A DNA stretch of 64,000 nt from Amycolatopsis marina (GTDB lineage: Bacteria > Actinomycetota > Actinomycetes > Mycobacteriales > Pseudonocardiaceae), in contig NZ_FOKG01000009.1 in the NCBI RefSeq assembly GCF_900111885.1, positions 62,001 through 126,000 on the forward strand, in the 5' to 3' direction. Each line of letters begins with the position of its first letter. Within the stretch, counting starts at the first letter, position 1. This document shows positions 44,513 to 58,058 of this stretch, in pieces. The notes beneath the pieces are model-generated. The model saw only the letters and a list, made by a program, of their open reading frames with translations, made no database searches and was not told the DNA's origin. The position numbers were made by a program, and so were the translations under genes.

Positions 44513-46170
44513 CCACGGCGGTTCCCAACTCCGGGGCGAAAACTCCCGTTGTGGGTGATTCCGCCCGCTGGGAGGCGGAGGCCGACCTTGTCGTGCTCGG
44601 CAGTGGTGTCGCGGGCCTGACCGCCGCTCTGCGTGCCCAGCAGCTCGGGCTCAGGGTGCTGGTGGTCACCAAGGCCGGGGTCGAGGACGGCAACACCCGG
44701 TGGGCCCAGGGTGGCGTCGCCGTCGTCCTGAAGGACGAACACGAGGACGGCGACTCCGTCGAGCGCCACGTCACCGACACGGTGACCGCAGGGGCAGGCC
44801 TGTGCGACTCCGACGCCGTTCGCGCCATCCTCGGCGGTGGCCCGTCCGCCGTCGCCCGCCTGCGTGCCCTCGGCGCGCGGTTCGACGCCAGGGATGGTGC
44901 GCTGGCGCGTACCCGCGAGGGCGGGCACAGTGCGTTCCGGGTCATCCACGCAGGCGGGGACGCGACCGGCGCCGAGGTCGAACGTGCCCTCGTCACCGAG
45001 AGCACCGGCAGGCAGGTACCCGTCCTTGAGCGGCACATCGCGGTGGACGCCCTGCGCACCCCGCTCGGCGCCGTCGCGGGCGTGACCGTGCTCGACCCCG
45101 ACGGCGTGCCGGGCGTTCTGCGTGCCCCCGCCGTCCTACTCGCGACCGGCGGGCTCGGGCAGCTCTACCAGGCCACCTCCAACCCGGAGATCGCCACCGG
45201 CGACGGGCTCGCGCTCGCGCTGCGCGCCGGAGCCCCGGTGGCCGATGTCGAGTTCGTCCAGTTCCACCCGACCGTGCTCTACACCCCCGGTGCCCGCGGC
45301 CGCTGCCCGCTGGTCACAGAAGCCGTCCGCGGCGAGGGTGCCGTGCTCCTCGACGTCACCGGCGCGCCGGTCATGCGTGGCGTGCATCCGCTCGGTGACC
45401 TCGCGCCCCGCGACGTGGTTTCGGCGGCCATCACCCGGCGTATGGCACAGGCTCCCGGGGGCGTGGACGACCACGTGTTCCTCGACGCCACCATGATCGC
45501 GGACTTCGCGAACCGGTTCCCGACCGTGCACGCGGCCTGCCGTGCGATCGGCGTGGATCCCGTTCGCGACCCCATCCCCGTGACTCCGGCGGCCCACTTC
45601 GCCTGCGGCGGCGTGGTGACCGGCACCGAAGGGCGCACCGCCGTGACCGGCCTCTACGCGGCGGGCGAAGTGGCGCGCACCGGCCTGCACGGGGCGAACC
45701 GGCTCGCGTCCAACAGCCTGCTCGAAGGACTCGTCGTGGGGGAGCGGGCCGCGGAGGCGGTCGCGGCCGACCTCGCGGGCGGGCTGCTCGCCGACCCCGG
45801 GCACGGCCTGGTTCCGGGCGGGGAACTGGTGCACATCGCCGAACGCGACTCCCTGCAGCGGGTGATGAGCCGCTACGCCGCCATCGGCAGGGACGCCGAA
45901 GGACTGGCCGTCGCGGGGTCCGTGCTCGACCTGGCCACCGTCGAGAGTCCGTTGTGGACGCAAAGTGCCGTGGAGGACGCCGCGCTCACCCTGATCGCCG
46001 GCGCACTGCTGTCCGCGGCCGCCCGGCGCACCGAGTCGCGAGGCTGCCATGTCCGCTCGGACTTCCCGCAGCGTGACGACGCCACCTGGCAGCGCTCACA
46101 GTCGCTGCGGCTCAGCCCGTCCGGCCAGGCCGTGCTGACGGATTCACTGGACAGGATGTGCGCGGCATGA
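44509..46170 (+). CDS. nadB: L-aspartate oxidase
   Basis: FAD enzyme that makes iminoaspartate for NadA. N-terminal [17 protein letters not shown] dinucleotide fold, [10 protein letters not shown], the SDHA-like capping domain, the RGEGAVLLD and [13 protein letters not shown] regions, and the [19 protein letters not shown] flavin motif. 553 residues. The first ~20 residues are a non-conserved extension. Coupled at both ends by ATGA overlaps with nadA and nadC. Confidence 0.95.
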   Translation: MTTAVPNSGAKTPVVGDSARWEAEADLVVLGSGVAGLTAALRAQQLGLRVLVVTKAGVEDGNTRWAQGGVAVVLKDEHEDGDSVERHVTDTVTAGAGLCDSDAVRAILGGGPSAVARLRALGARFDARDGALARTREGGHSAFRVIHAGGDATGAEVERALVTESTGRQVPVLERHIAVDALRTPLGAVAGVTVLDPDGVPGVLRAPAVLLATGGLGQLYQATSNPEIATGDGLALALRAGAPVADVEFVQFHPTVLYTPGARGRCPLVTEAVRGEGAVLLDVTGAPVMRGVHPLGDLAPRDVVSAAITRRMAQAPGGVDDHVFLDATMIADFANRFPTVHAACRAIGVDPVRDPIPVTPAAHFACGGVVTGTEGRTAVTGLYAAGEVARTGLHGANRLASNSLLEGLVVGERAAEAVAADLAGGLLADPGHGLVPGGELVHIAERDSLQRVMSRYAAIGRDAEGLAVAGSVLDLATVESPLWTQSAVEDAALTLIAGALLSAAARRTESRGCHVRSDFPQRDDATWQRSQSLRLSPSGQAVLTDSLDRMCAA

Positions 46171-47030
46171 GCAGGGAGCCGGTGGAACTCGACCGGGAAG
46201 ACCTCGCCAGGGTCGTACGCACGGCCCTCGACGAGGACCTGCGCTACGGGCCGGACGCGACCACCGAGTCGACGGTGGCCGCCGACGCCGTGGCCACCGC
46301 CGAGCTGACCCCGCGCACAGCAGGAGTCCTGGCCGGGGTCCCCGCCGCGCTGGCGGTGTTCGAAGCGGTGCTCGGGAGCGGCTGGGAGCTGCGCGAGTCC
46401 CGTGCCGACGGTGAGCGTCTCGACGTGGGCGAACCCGCTGTCGTCGTCCACGGGTCTGTGCGCGGGTTGCTGACCGCCGAGCGCACGGCGCTCAACCTGC
46501 TGTGTCACCTCTCCGGAATCGCGACCGCGACCGCCGCGTGGGTGTCCGCGGTGGACGGTACGGGTTGCGCGATCAGGGACTCCCGTAAGACGCTGCCCGG
46601 CCTTCGGTCGCTGCAGAAGTACGCCGTTCGCTGCGGTGGCGGCGTGAACCACCGGATGGCCCTCGGCGACGCGGTGCTCATCAAGGACAACCACGTCGTC
46701 GCCGCGGGCTCGGTGACCGAGGCACTCCGGCTGGCCAGGGAGCACGCGCCCGACCTGGCGTGTGAGGTGGAGGTCGACGACCTCGGGCAGCTGGCGGAGG
46801 CGCTGGCGGCGGCGGCGGACGAGGTCCTGCTGGACAACTTCACCCCCGAGCAGTGCATCGCGGCTGTGCGGCTACGGAACGAGCGTGCTCCCGGTACCCG
46901 GCTCGAGGCTTCGGGCGGGCTGCGGCTCGAGAACGCCAAGGCATATGCCGCCACCGGAGTGGACTATTTGGCGGTCGGTGCGCTCACCCACTCCTCGCCC
47001 GCGCTGGATCTCGGTATGGATATGCGCTGA
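46167..47030 (+). CDS. nadC: Nicotinate-nucleotide pyrophosphorylase (carboxylating)
   Basis: Converts quinolinate and PRPP to nicotinate mononucleotide, completing the de novo pathway started by nadA and nadB. Active-site segments: DSRKTLPGLRSLQKYAVRCGGGVNHRMALGDAVLIKDNH, VEVDDLGQL and EASGGLRLENAKAYAATGVDYLAVGALTHS. 287 residues, normal. ATG 46167 overlaps the nadB stop. Confidence 0.96.
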   Translation: MSREPVELDREDLARVVRTALDEDLRYGPDATTESTVAADAVATAELTPRTAGVLAGVPAALAVFEAVLGSGWELRESRADGERLDVGEPAVVVHGSVRGLLTAERTALNLLCHLSGIATATAAWVSAVDGTGCAIRDSRKTLPGLRSLQKYAVRCGGGVNHRMALGDAVLIKDNHVVAAGSVTEALRLAREHAPDLACEVEVDDLGQLAEALAAAADEVLLDNFTPEQCIAAVRLRNERAPGTRLEASGGLRLENAKAYAATGVDYLAVGALTHSSPALDLGMDMR

Positions 47031-47101
47031 ACGAGCTACTGTGTCGTCCGTCCGGCGGCATCCCATCCCCGCCGCTGTGCGGAAGAATCAGGAGCGTGAC
47101 C

Positions 47102-47749
47102 GTGCCGATGTCCGGCCCGAGGGGGCGAACCCGGGTCGGCGTGATCGAAGACCACCCGCTGTACCGCGCGGCGCTCGCCCGGGTGCTCGCCAACGCCGTC
47201 GACCTGGAGCTCGGCGCGGTGGCGGAGTCGGTCGAGCAGTTCGCCGCCCAGCACGAGCCGGCGAGCACCGTCGTCGTCCTGGACCTGAAGTTGAGTGGCA
47301 TCGCCGACGCGGCGGCGGTCTCCGAGGTGGTCGCGATGGGACACCATGTGCTGGTGGTGTCCGGTTACGCCGCCCCCGCCGACATTCTCGGAGCCATCGG
47401 GGCAGGTGCGCGGGGATACCTCTCGAAACACGCGGACGCCGAGGACATCCTGCACGCCGTTCGCACGATCGGGGCAGGCGACTCGTACATCTCGCCGGAA
47501 CTGGCCGGTGTCGCCCTGGACTCCGCCCGGCATCGCTACGAGAGCGCCCGCCTGGACCTGTCCGTGCGGGAACGGCAGGTGCTCGCACTCGTCGCCGCGG
47601 GCGAACGTGACCAGGACATCGCCGATGAGATGGAGATCAGCGTCCGTACTGTGCGTTCCTACCTCGATCGGATCCGGGACAAGACCGGGCTCCGGCGCCG
47701 CACCGAGCTGACCCGCATGGCGATCGAAGAGGGCTTCGCCTCGCTGTGA
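47102..47749 (+). CDS. LuxR/NarL-type response regulator
   Basis: Receiver domain (residues ~10-125; VGVIEDHPLYRAALARVL with the acidic pair, phospho-acceptor in VVVLDLKLSG, and Lys in YLSKHADAED) and a LuxR helix-turn-helix (~150-205; LSVRERQVLALVAAGERDQDIADEMEISVRTVRSYLDRI). Start at GTG 47102, seven bases after AGGAG; GTG 47096 and ATG 47108 are alternatives. No sensor kinase is adjacent, so it is an orphan regulator. Its stop lies nine bases from the convergent nitrilase-family gene. Confidence 0.87.
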   Translation: MPMSGPRGRTRVGVIEDHPLYRAALARVLANAVDLELGAVAESVEQFAAQHEPASTVVVLDLKLSGIADAAAVSEVVAMGHHVLVVSGYAAPADILGAIGAGARGYLSKHADAEDILHAVRTIGAGDSYISPELAGVALDSARHRYESARLDLSVRERQVLALVAAGERDQDIADEMEISVRTVRSYLDRIRDKTGLRRRTELTRMAIEEGFASL

Positions 47750-47758
47750 CCGCCTGCC

Positions 47759-51764
<4,006 letters not shown>

Positions 51765-51829
51765 GCGGGCGACTCGATCGCGGGCCCGAGTTCTCGGACG
51801 AGCGGTGAGCGCTGGTAGCGTCGCGAACC

Positions 51830-51988
51830 GTGCCGAAGGAGATCGTCGCCGTTCTGCTGCTCACCCTGGCCGGGTTTCTGGTCGGCGGGGTGTACAGCAC
51901 GTGGAAGTCCATGAAGTTCATGGCCATGCTGCTGGCCGCGGCCGCGGTCATAGCGGTGGGCGGTGCCGTGGTCTGGCTGACCAGCTGA
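51830..51988 (+). CDS. Small two-helix membrane protein after hisB
   Basis: A 52-residue protein from GTG 51830: a hydrophobic segment at ~5-22 (IVAVLLLTLAGFLVGGVY), a short polar loop (STWKSMKF), then a second helix (~30-50). No ribosome site is clear and its family is unknown to me. The long clean hydrophobic design on the his-operon strand, right after hisB, supports a real gene. The converging MMPL stop is 24 bp away. Confidence 0.55.
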   Translation: MPKEIVAVLLLTLAGFLVGGVYSTWKSMKFMAMLLAAAAVIAVGGAVVWLTS

Positions 51989-52011
51989 CACCGCCCTTCC
52001 GCTACTGGGCA

Positions 52012-54198
52012 CTAGTGCGATGGCTCGAGGACGCGCTTGTCGCGTTGGTCCTCACCGTCCAGCGCGCGGCTCAGCCCCTCACCTTCGACGTCCACATTGG
52101 GCAGAAGCCGGTTCAGCCAGTTCGGTAGCCACCAGGCCCCGGTGCCGAGCAGGGACATCAGCGCGGGCACGATGGTCATCCGCACCACGAAGGCATCGAC
52201 CAGGACACCGAATGCCAGCGCGAATCCGATCGACTGGATCAGCGTCTCGGACGAGAGCACGAACCCGGCGAACACACTGATCATGATCAGTGCGGCTGCC
52301 ACGACCACCCGGGAGCCGTGCCGGAAGCCGGTGATCATCGCATCGTCGGGTGCGGCGCCGTGTACGTGCTCCTCCCGCATCCTGGTCACCAGGAACACCT
52401 GGTAGTCCATCGCGAGTCCGAACAGGACGCCGATGAGCAGGATCGGGAGCATGCTCATGATGGGTCCGTTGGCTTCGACACCGAGCAGGTCGTTCAGCCA
52501 GCCCCACTGAAACACCGCGACGACCGCCCCGAACGTGGCCGCTACCGAGCCGAGGAATCCCAGGGTGGCCTTGAGCGGGACGATCACCGAACGGAACACC
52601 AGCATCAGCAGGATGAACGCGAGCCCGACGATCAGCGCCAGGTACGGCAGCATGGCGTTGGCGAGCTTGTCGGAGACGTCGATGTTCATCGCGGTCTGCC
52701 CGGTGACGGCGAGGGTCGCGCCCGTGCTCTCACTCAGGCTCGCGCCCTGGTCGCGAATGGTGCTCACCAGGTTCTCGGTGGCCTCGCTGCTGGGGCCGCT
52801 CTTCGGAATCACGTTGAGCAGCGCGGTGTCGCCCTGTGGGTTGAACTGTGGCGGCGCCACCGTCGCGACGTCGTCCAGGCCGCCGATATTCGCGGCCGCC
52901 TGTGCGGCGGCACCCTGCGGGTCGCTCGCGTCGGCGACATCGACCACGACGGTCAACGGTCCGTTGGCGCCCGGGCCGAAACCGGAACTGACCAGGTCGT
53001 AGGCCTGCCGTTGGGTCGAGTTGGGAGCCGCGGTGCTGTCGTTGGGCAGGCCGAGCTGCATCGATGCCGCCGGGATGGCGACCACGGCGAGGCCGAGTAT
53101 CGCCGCGGCCAGCACGGGTACCCGGTGCCTGGCGACGAAGGTCGCCCACCGCGAGCCGAAGGTGGGTGCGTCGACGTCCTGCTTGCCGCGCCTGCGCCCC
53201 AGTACCTTCGTGCCGGCGAAACCGAGCAGGGCGGGCAGCAGGGTCAGCGCGATCAGCACCGCGATCGCGACCGTCACGGAGGCGGCGACACCCATCTCGC
53301 CGAGGAACGGGATCCCGACGACCGTCAGGCCCGCGAGCGCGATGATGACCGTCAGTCCGGCGAAGACCACCGCTGAACCGGCTGTGCCCACCGCGCGTGC
53401 CGCAGCGCCCTCGGGGGACCGGCCGATGGAGAGTTCGTGCCGATATCGGGAGACGATGAAGAGGGCGTAGTCGATGCCGACCGCGAGGCCGATCATCAGC
53501 GCGAGCACCGGGGTGTTGGCGTTGAGGTCGAGGAAGCCGGAAGTGATCAGGATTCCCGCCATGCCGATACCGACGCCGACCAGCGCGGTGAGCAACGGCA
53601 GCCCGGCCGCGACGATCGAGCCGAAGGTGATCGCGAGGACCAGCGCGGCGACCAGCACGCCGATGATCTCCGTGGGCTCGGTTCCCGGAACGCTCTGCAT
53701 CGCGTCGCCGCCGAACTCGACCTGCAGTCCCGCGTCCCTGCCGGGGTCGGCCGCGTCCAGGAGCGCCTCGCGGTCGGCCTCGGTCAGCTCGAAGCCCATC
53801 TTCTGATAGCTGACCTGGGCTAGTGCGACGTGCCCGTCGGGCGAGACGGATCCGGTTTGGAAGGGGTCGGCGACATTCACCACCTCGGGAGCGGTCCTGA
53901 GCTGCTCGACCACCTGGTCCACCGCGGCCTTGTTGACCGGGTCGGTCAGCGACTCGCCCTCGGGTGCCGCGATCGCCACCCGAGCGGTACCTCCGGCCGC
54001 CGCCTGCGGGAACCGCTCCTTGAGGTGGTCGATGGCCTGCTGGGACTCGGTGCCGGGAATCGAGACCGAGTTCGTCATCTGGCCGGACAGGGTGAGGGCA
54101 CCCGCACCGAACGCGACCAGGACGGCTGCCCAGACACTCAGGACGAGGACCCGGCGCCGGAAGGCGAACCGGCCGACGCGATAGAGAAAGGTGGCCAC
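52012..54198 (-). CDS. MMPL-family RND-type membrane transporter
   Basis: 728-residue exporter with 11-12 helices in two MMPL repeats, each with a soluble periplasmic domain: residues ~35-175 after helix 1 and ~395-525 after helix 7. Conserved segments include GIDYALFIVSRYRHEL and GLAMDYQVFLVTRMREEH, holding the paired Asp-Tyr proton-relay residues. GTG 54198 is chosen for GGAG eight bases upstream. MmpL proteins move lipids or drugs in actinobacteria. Divergent from a TetR, and three PapA-type acyltransferases lie beyond it, so lipid export is a reasonable guess. Confidence 0.9.
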   Translation of the reverse strand: MATFLYRVGRFAFRRRVLVLSVWAAVLVAFGAGALTLSGQMTNSVSIPGTESQQAIDHLKERFPQAAAGGTARVAIAAPEGESLTDPVNKAAVDQVVEQLRTAPEVVNVADPFQTGSVSPDGHVALAQVSYQKMGFELTEADREALLDAADPGRDAGLQVEFGGDAMQSVPGTEPTEIIGVLVAALVLAITFGSIVAAGLPLLTALVGVGIGMAGILITSGFLDLNANTPVLALMIGLAVGIDYALFIVSRYRHELSIGRSPEGAAARAVGTAGSAVVFAGLTVIIALAGLTVVGIPFLGEMGVAASVTVAIAVLIALTLLPALLGFAGTKVLGRRRGKQDVDAPTFGSRWATFVARHRVPVLAAAILGLAVVAIPAASMQLGLPNDSTAAPNSTQRQAYDLVSSGFGPGANGPLTVVVDVADASDPQGAAAQAAANIGGLDDVATVAPPQFNPQGDTALLNVIPKSGPSSEATENLVSTIRDQGASLSESTGATLAVTGQTAMNIDVSDKLANAMLPYLALIVGLAFILLMLVFRSVIVPLKATLGFLGSVAATFGAVVAVFQWGWLNDLLGVEANGPIMSMLPILLIGVLFGLAMDYQVFLVTRMREEHVHGAAPDDAMITGFRHGSRVVVAAALIMISVFAGFVLSSETLIQSIGFALAFGVLVDAFVVRMTIVPALMSLLGTGAWWLPNWLNRLLPNVDVEGEGLSRALDGEDQRDKRVLEPSH

Positions 54199-54248
54199 GG
54201 CATGGGCTCCAGTTCTTGTACTTGGCACACATTCGGGTGAACTCCAAG

Positions 54249-54334
54249 CTAGCCGGTCGGCAAGGAAGACGCCAAGCCGATCGGCAAGTGTGTGACTAGT
54301 CGCACGGCTAGTGGTCTACTTGTCGATCGGCTAG
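54249..54334. promoter_or_regulatory. Three-box operator region for the MMPL/TetR pair
   Basis: Boxes CTAGCCGGTCGGCAAG (54249-54264), CAAGCCGATCGGCAAG (54273-54288) and inverted CTTGTCGATCGGCTAG (54319-54334) share a GCCGATCGGC palindromic core. ACTAG/CTAGT arms lie between them at 54296-54312. They occupy the gap between the divergent genes. Confidence 0.7.
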
Positions 54335-54403
54335 CCCTACGACTTGTCTCACTCTCCCGCCGAGGCGTACTGTCGGCGTGCTCGCAGAGGAAAGTGAGGG
54401 CTC

Positions 54404-55021
54404 ATGACTGCCGGAACCGCCGGGACCGACGCGATCGAAGGGTCGTCGGCTGCCCAGGCGCCCGAGGACACCAGGGCGCGGCTGCTGGGCACCGCGCTGA
54501 GGTTGTTCTCCGAGCACGGGGTCGAGGGGACGTCCCTGCAGATGATCGCGGACGCACTCGGCGTCACGAAGGCGGCCGTCTACTACCACTTCAAGGCGAA
54601 GGCCGAGATCACCGAGGCGGTGGCCGAACCCGCGATCCGCGAGCTGGACGCGATCGTGGACGAGGCCGCCACCCACCGCAGGCGAGGTGCCCAGATCGAC
54701 CACCTGCTCGACGGTTTCGTCGACGTCGTGGTGCGCAACCGCGTGCTCGTGGCGCTGTTCAGCAGTGATCCGGGTGTGGCGCGGGCGCTGGAGAAGACCC
54801 TGCACGGTTCGCAGACCTTCAAGTCGAAGCTGATGACGGTGCTCGTCGGTCCGGAGCCGGATCTCGCGGCCGAGGTCACCGCGCGGGTGACGCTGGCCGG
54901 AATCGCGCTGGCGGGCGGCGACCCCGACCTGGCCGATGTCGACGACGAAACCCTGCGCCGCCACCTGCTGGACACCGCCCGCCGCCTGCTCGGCCGCCCA
55001 CGCCGCCACCCCCGCCCCTAA
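54404..55021 (+). CDS. TetR-family regulator
   Basis: Residues ~20-70 hold the helix-turn-helix (ALRLFSEHGVEGTSLQMIADALGVTKAAVYYHFKAKAEITEAV); the C-terminus is a short ligand domain ending in an Arg/Pro-rich tail. 205 residues from ATG 54404. Very likely represses the divergent MMPL gene through the three boxes at 54249-54334. A long hairpin follows the stop. Confidence 0.88.
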   Translation: MTAGTAGTDAIEGSSAAQAPEDTRARLLGTALRLFSEHGVEGTSLQMIADALGVTKAAVYYHFKAKAEITEAVAEPAIRELDAIVDEAATHRRRGAQIDHLLDGFVDVVVRNRVLVALFSSDPGVARALEKTLHGSQTFKSKLMTVLVGPEPDLAAEVTARVTLAGIALAGGDPDLADVDDETLRRHLLDTARRLLGRPRRHPRP

Positions 55022-55055
55022 CGCCCCCCACCTCCCGCAGTTGGCCTTGGAACGC

Positions 55056-55185
55056 CTGCAAGTACTACCAAGCAAGATCATCTACGTCGTCAACCGCTAC
55101 CAACTCCCTGCCGTCACGCGCCGGGGAGAGGGTGCGCTTGGTGGCGGAAAAGGGTGATGTTGATCTTGCTTGGTGGTACTTGCAG
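55056..55185 (+). repeat. 130-bp nested inverted repeat between tetR and the acyltransferases
   Basis: Outer arms 55056-55080 and 55161-55185 pair over 25 bp with one T-G mismatch. Inside, 55095-55103 pairs with 55138-55146 (again one T-G), and CTCCC/GGGAG (55104-55108/55124-55128) adds a third helix. Both mismatches are U-G wobbles only in a plus-strand RNA, so the structure probably forms in the tetR transcript, as a terminator or structured RNA. Confidence 0.6.
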
Positions 55186-55191
55186 ACGTAC

Positions 55192-56577
55192 CTAGTGGGC
55201 GGGGGTGAGGTGCGCCTGGGAGATGATCGCGGTGAAGGATTCGATGAACGCGGCGACGTTCTGGTGCGCCTCGGGGGTGTCGGGGTAGCGGGCGCGCAGG
55301 AACAGGCCCTCGTGTGTGCGGGACACCCAGAACTGCGCATCGTCGGCCACCGTGACGTTGCTGATGTGTTGCGCCCTGCGCGGCGCGTGCTGCTCGGATC
55401 CGCGCAGCCCGCGGTAGTCGGTGTAGGACACCATGAACACGTCGTCGCGGGTGCGCCGGAATCGGTCACCGAGCGCGGGCAGAACAACGGGCATCCGGTC
55501 GGCGCCGGCCTCCCGCGCCGCCCGGAACTCGGCGACGGCAGACCGCAGCGCCATCGCGAACCGGTCCTCGCGTGCGCAGAGGGTCAGTGGCGCGACGGTG
55601 GTGAGCCAGCCGATCGTGTGCGCCCATCGCGGGTCGGTCCGCGTGTGCATCGGAGTCACCAGCCGGATGTCGCCTCCCGCGCCCCTGCGCCGCAACGCCA
55701 GCGCCGCCGCCGCGAGGACACCGGTGAACACACTGCCGCCGAGCTTGCGGCACAGCGCTTCGAAGCCCGCCACGGCGGACCGGTCGAGCAGGCGCCGGCA
55801 GCTGGTCGTCTGCGGGCGCGGAAATCCCGGGCGGACGCCGAGTTGCAGCGGGAACGCCGGAGTGGTGCCGCCGCAGGCGTCGAGGAACCGGCCCCAGCGG
55901 ATCATCGCCGGATCGTCGGGGCCGGGCGGCTGCCGGGCGTTCTCGAGTGCGCAGTACTCGATGAAGCTGCCCGCGGCGGGCAGCTCCAGCGGTTCGCCGG
56001 CGCTCAGGGCCAGATAGATCGTGGCCAGTTCGTGCACCGCGATCGCCAGTGAGTACCCGTCGACATTGCGGTGATCGAACCCGCAGAACACGGTGAAGCC
56101 CGTGGAACGCACGATGGCCGCGAGCACAAAACCTGGCCAGGACAACGGATCACACACCTCGTCCAACCGCGACCGCAGGTGTGCGCGCAGCCCGGGCGCG
56201 GAGGTGAAGTGGTGCACGTCGCCGGGAATCAGCGCGACCTCCGCCTTCGGCACGACGAACCGCTCCGGATCCTCCCGCGTACCACGGAATCCGCTGCGCA
56301 ATGTCTCGTGCCGCCGGATCCAGTATGCGAACGTCGCGTCCAGTGCGACCGGGTCGAGTCTGCCCGGCAGGTCGAACGCGAGCGCCAGCCAGACCCCTGG
56401 CGCGCATCGGCCGTCCGCCGCTCGCGCCGCCGTCTGCAAATGGAACCACTGGTTGAACGACGGTGGCACATCGACCGCAGGGGCAGCGGCCACCGCATCC
56501 CTTGTGGACGGAGCGGGTCGCCATTCCAGCAAGGTTCCGGGTTCGGGCACGTAATGCTCGATCGTGGTGACCTGCAT
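55192..56577 (-). CDS. PapA-type acyltransferase, paralogue 1
   Basis: Condensation-fold acyltransferase of 461 residues. The N-terminus (YVPEPGTLLEWRPAPS ... PPSFNQWFHLQ ... FDLPGRLDPVALDATFAYWIRRHETLRSGF) resembles mycobacterial PapA1/PapA2/PapA3, which acylate trehalose lipids. Active-site HHxxxDG appears as DHRNVDG with the catalytic His kept. There are no adenylation or carrier domains. ATG 56577; last of a three-gene minus-strand operon, 2 bp after its neighbour. Confidence 0.82.
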   Translation of the reverse strand: MQVTTIEHYVPEPGTLLEWRPAPSTRDAVAAAPAVDVPPSFNQWFHLQTAARAADGRCAPGVWLALAFDLPGRLDPVALDATFAYWIRRHETLRSGFRGTREDPERFVVPKAEVALIPGDVHHFTSAPGLRAHLRSRLDEVCDPLSWPGFVLAAIVRSTGFTVFCGFDHRNVDGYSLAIAVHELATIYLALSAGEPLELPAAGSFIEYCALENARQPPGPDDPAMIRWGRFLDACGGTTPAFPLQLGVRPGFPRPQTTSCRRLLDRSAVAGFEALCRKLGGSVFTGVLAAAALALRRRGAGGDIRLVTPMHTRTDPRWAHTIGWLTTVAPLTLCAREDRFAMALRSAVAEFRAAREAGADRMPVVLPALGDRFRRTRDDVFMVSYTDYRGLRGSEQHAPRRAQHISNVTVADDAQFWVSRTHEGLFLRARYPDTPEAHQNVAAFIESFTAIISQAHLTPAH

Positions 56578-56579
56578 CG

Positions 56580-58019
56580 CTAGCTCCCGGTTCCGGCGGA
56601 TAGTTCCTGACCGACGGGGTAGTCACCGGTCTCGGCCACGGTCCGCAGGATCTGCCGCACCCGATCCAGGTAGCGAGGAACGTTGGCCCTAGCCTGTGGC
56701 GTGTCCGGATGGCTGGCCTTCAGGTAGGTACGCTGCCACAACCGGTTGACCCAGATAGGCACGTCGTGGCTGTCGCCGGGCCCGCCGAGCACCCGGCAGT
56801 CCGCCGCCTCCCAGTCCTGGGAGCCAGGTACTTTTCTGGTGTCTATGTAGGACACCATGGGCAGCACCACCCTGGCATCGGTGCGCAGGTTCAGTCCCTC
56901 GGTCACCACCTCGGTCACCCGGTGGATCGAAACCCCGGCCAGGCTTCTTGCCCGCTCGAACGCCGCCTGTGCGCCGCCGAGGATCGCGCCGAGGTCCTTC
57001 GCGCCTGCCACCGTGAACTGCACGGGAACGAGGTTGATGAACCAGCCCTGCGTCGCGGCCCAGCGCGGTTCGTCGCGGGTGTGCACGACCGTCAGACCCC
57101 GGTAGCCGTCCTGGCGGGCGAGTTCGTGGTTCGCGATGCCGAGCGCGGCCAGCAGTCCTGCGGAGAACCCCGCGCCGTGGCGCTTGCAGGCCACCGCGAA
57201 CGAGTCGGCCTCTTCGGCGTCGAACAGGTCGATCTCCACCGGCACCGCCGGGTAGGTGCCATCCGGTGAGACGCCGAGGTCGAGCGGGAACCGGGGCGGG
57301 GTGCCGCCGCCGGCCAGCCAGAACTCCAGCCACTGCTGCACGGCGGGGGAATCGGCCGTCACCTCCTCGGCACGGGCACGCTCCAGTGCGCAGTAGTCGA
57401 CATAGCTACCTGCCTCCGGCAGCTCTGCCGTCGAGCCGTCGAGTTCGGCCTGGTAGAGCGCTCGCAGTTCGGCGAAGACCAGGATGATGGAGTAACCGTC
57501 GGAGTGGGAGTGATCGACGGCGAAGTAGACCGTGGAGGATTCCTTCCTGACGATCGCGCCCGCCGTGAACGAGGGCCAGCGCAGCGGGCTGGTGCCCAGG
57601 TCGAAGCGTTCGTGCAGGTGTTCACGCAGCTTGACGGGATCCTCGATCCCGCCAGTAGCGGAGGTCCGCAACGAGAAGGACCGGGGCTCGATCGCGTGCC
57701 GCCGCAGGCTCCCGTCCTTCGCGGGGGTGAACCACGTGAGCAGCGTTTGGTGCCTGCGGATCCACTTCTGCAGTGCCGCGCCCATCGCCTCGGTGTCCAG
57801 CTGCCCGGGAAGGTCGAAAACCGTGGCCAGCCATGGAGACTGCACTTTCCCGGACTTCTCGTTGGCAAGTGAGCGAGTGATGTGACGCTCCTGCACGAAC
57901 GACGGTGGCGCGGGGTGTGGGGGCGCCGCCGTGGCGGCTTCGGCCGTCTCGGCCGTCGGGAGCCACTCGACGAGTTCGCCCGGCTGGGGTTCATATCCCA
58001 GAATCGGTGTCATCAGCAT
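56580..58019 (-). CDS. PapA-type acyltransferase, paralogue 2
   Basis: 479 residues, same family: PQPGELVEWLPT, PPSFVQERHI, FDLPGQLDTEAMGAALQKWIRRHQTLLTWF, and active-site DHSHSDGYS. The C-terminal half includes the typical FPLDLGV and WFINLVPVQF regions. AAAGGA precedes ATG 58019. Middle gene of the operon. Sequence distance to the other two suggests different acyl or acceptor specificity rather than simple redundancy. Confidence 0.82.
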   Translation of the reverse strand: MLMTPILGYEPQPGELVEWLPTAETAEAATAAPPHPAPPSFVQERHITRSLANEKSGKVQSPWLATVFDLPGQLDTEAMGAALQKWIRRHQTLLTWFTPAKDGSLRRHAIEPRSFSLRTSATGGIEDPVKLREHLHERFDLGTSPLRWPSFTAGAIVRKESSTVYFAVDHSHSDGYSIILVFAELRALYQAELDGSTAELPEAGSYVDYCALERARAEEVTADSPAVQQWLEFWLAGGGTPPRFPLDLGVSPDGTYPAVPVEIDLFDAEEADSFAVACKRHGAGFSAGLLAALGIANHELARQDGYRGLTVVHTRDEPRWAATQGWFINLVPVQFTVAGAKDLGAILGGAQAAFERARSLAGVSIHRVTEVVTEGLNLRTDARVVLPMVSYIDTRKVPGSQDWEAADCRVLGGPGDSHDVPIWVNRLWQRTYLKASHPDTPQARANVPRYLDRVRQILRTVAETGDYPVGQELSAGTGS

Positions 58020-58058
58020 GACGGAGTTCCTTTCCGGACAGTGAATAGGGCACGGAGT

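Noticed and set aside
57843..57857. GCACTTTCCCGGA match to the palindrome near qcrB, inside paralogue 2
   Set aside because: Only one half-site, within coding sequence aligned to its paralogues; probably chance.
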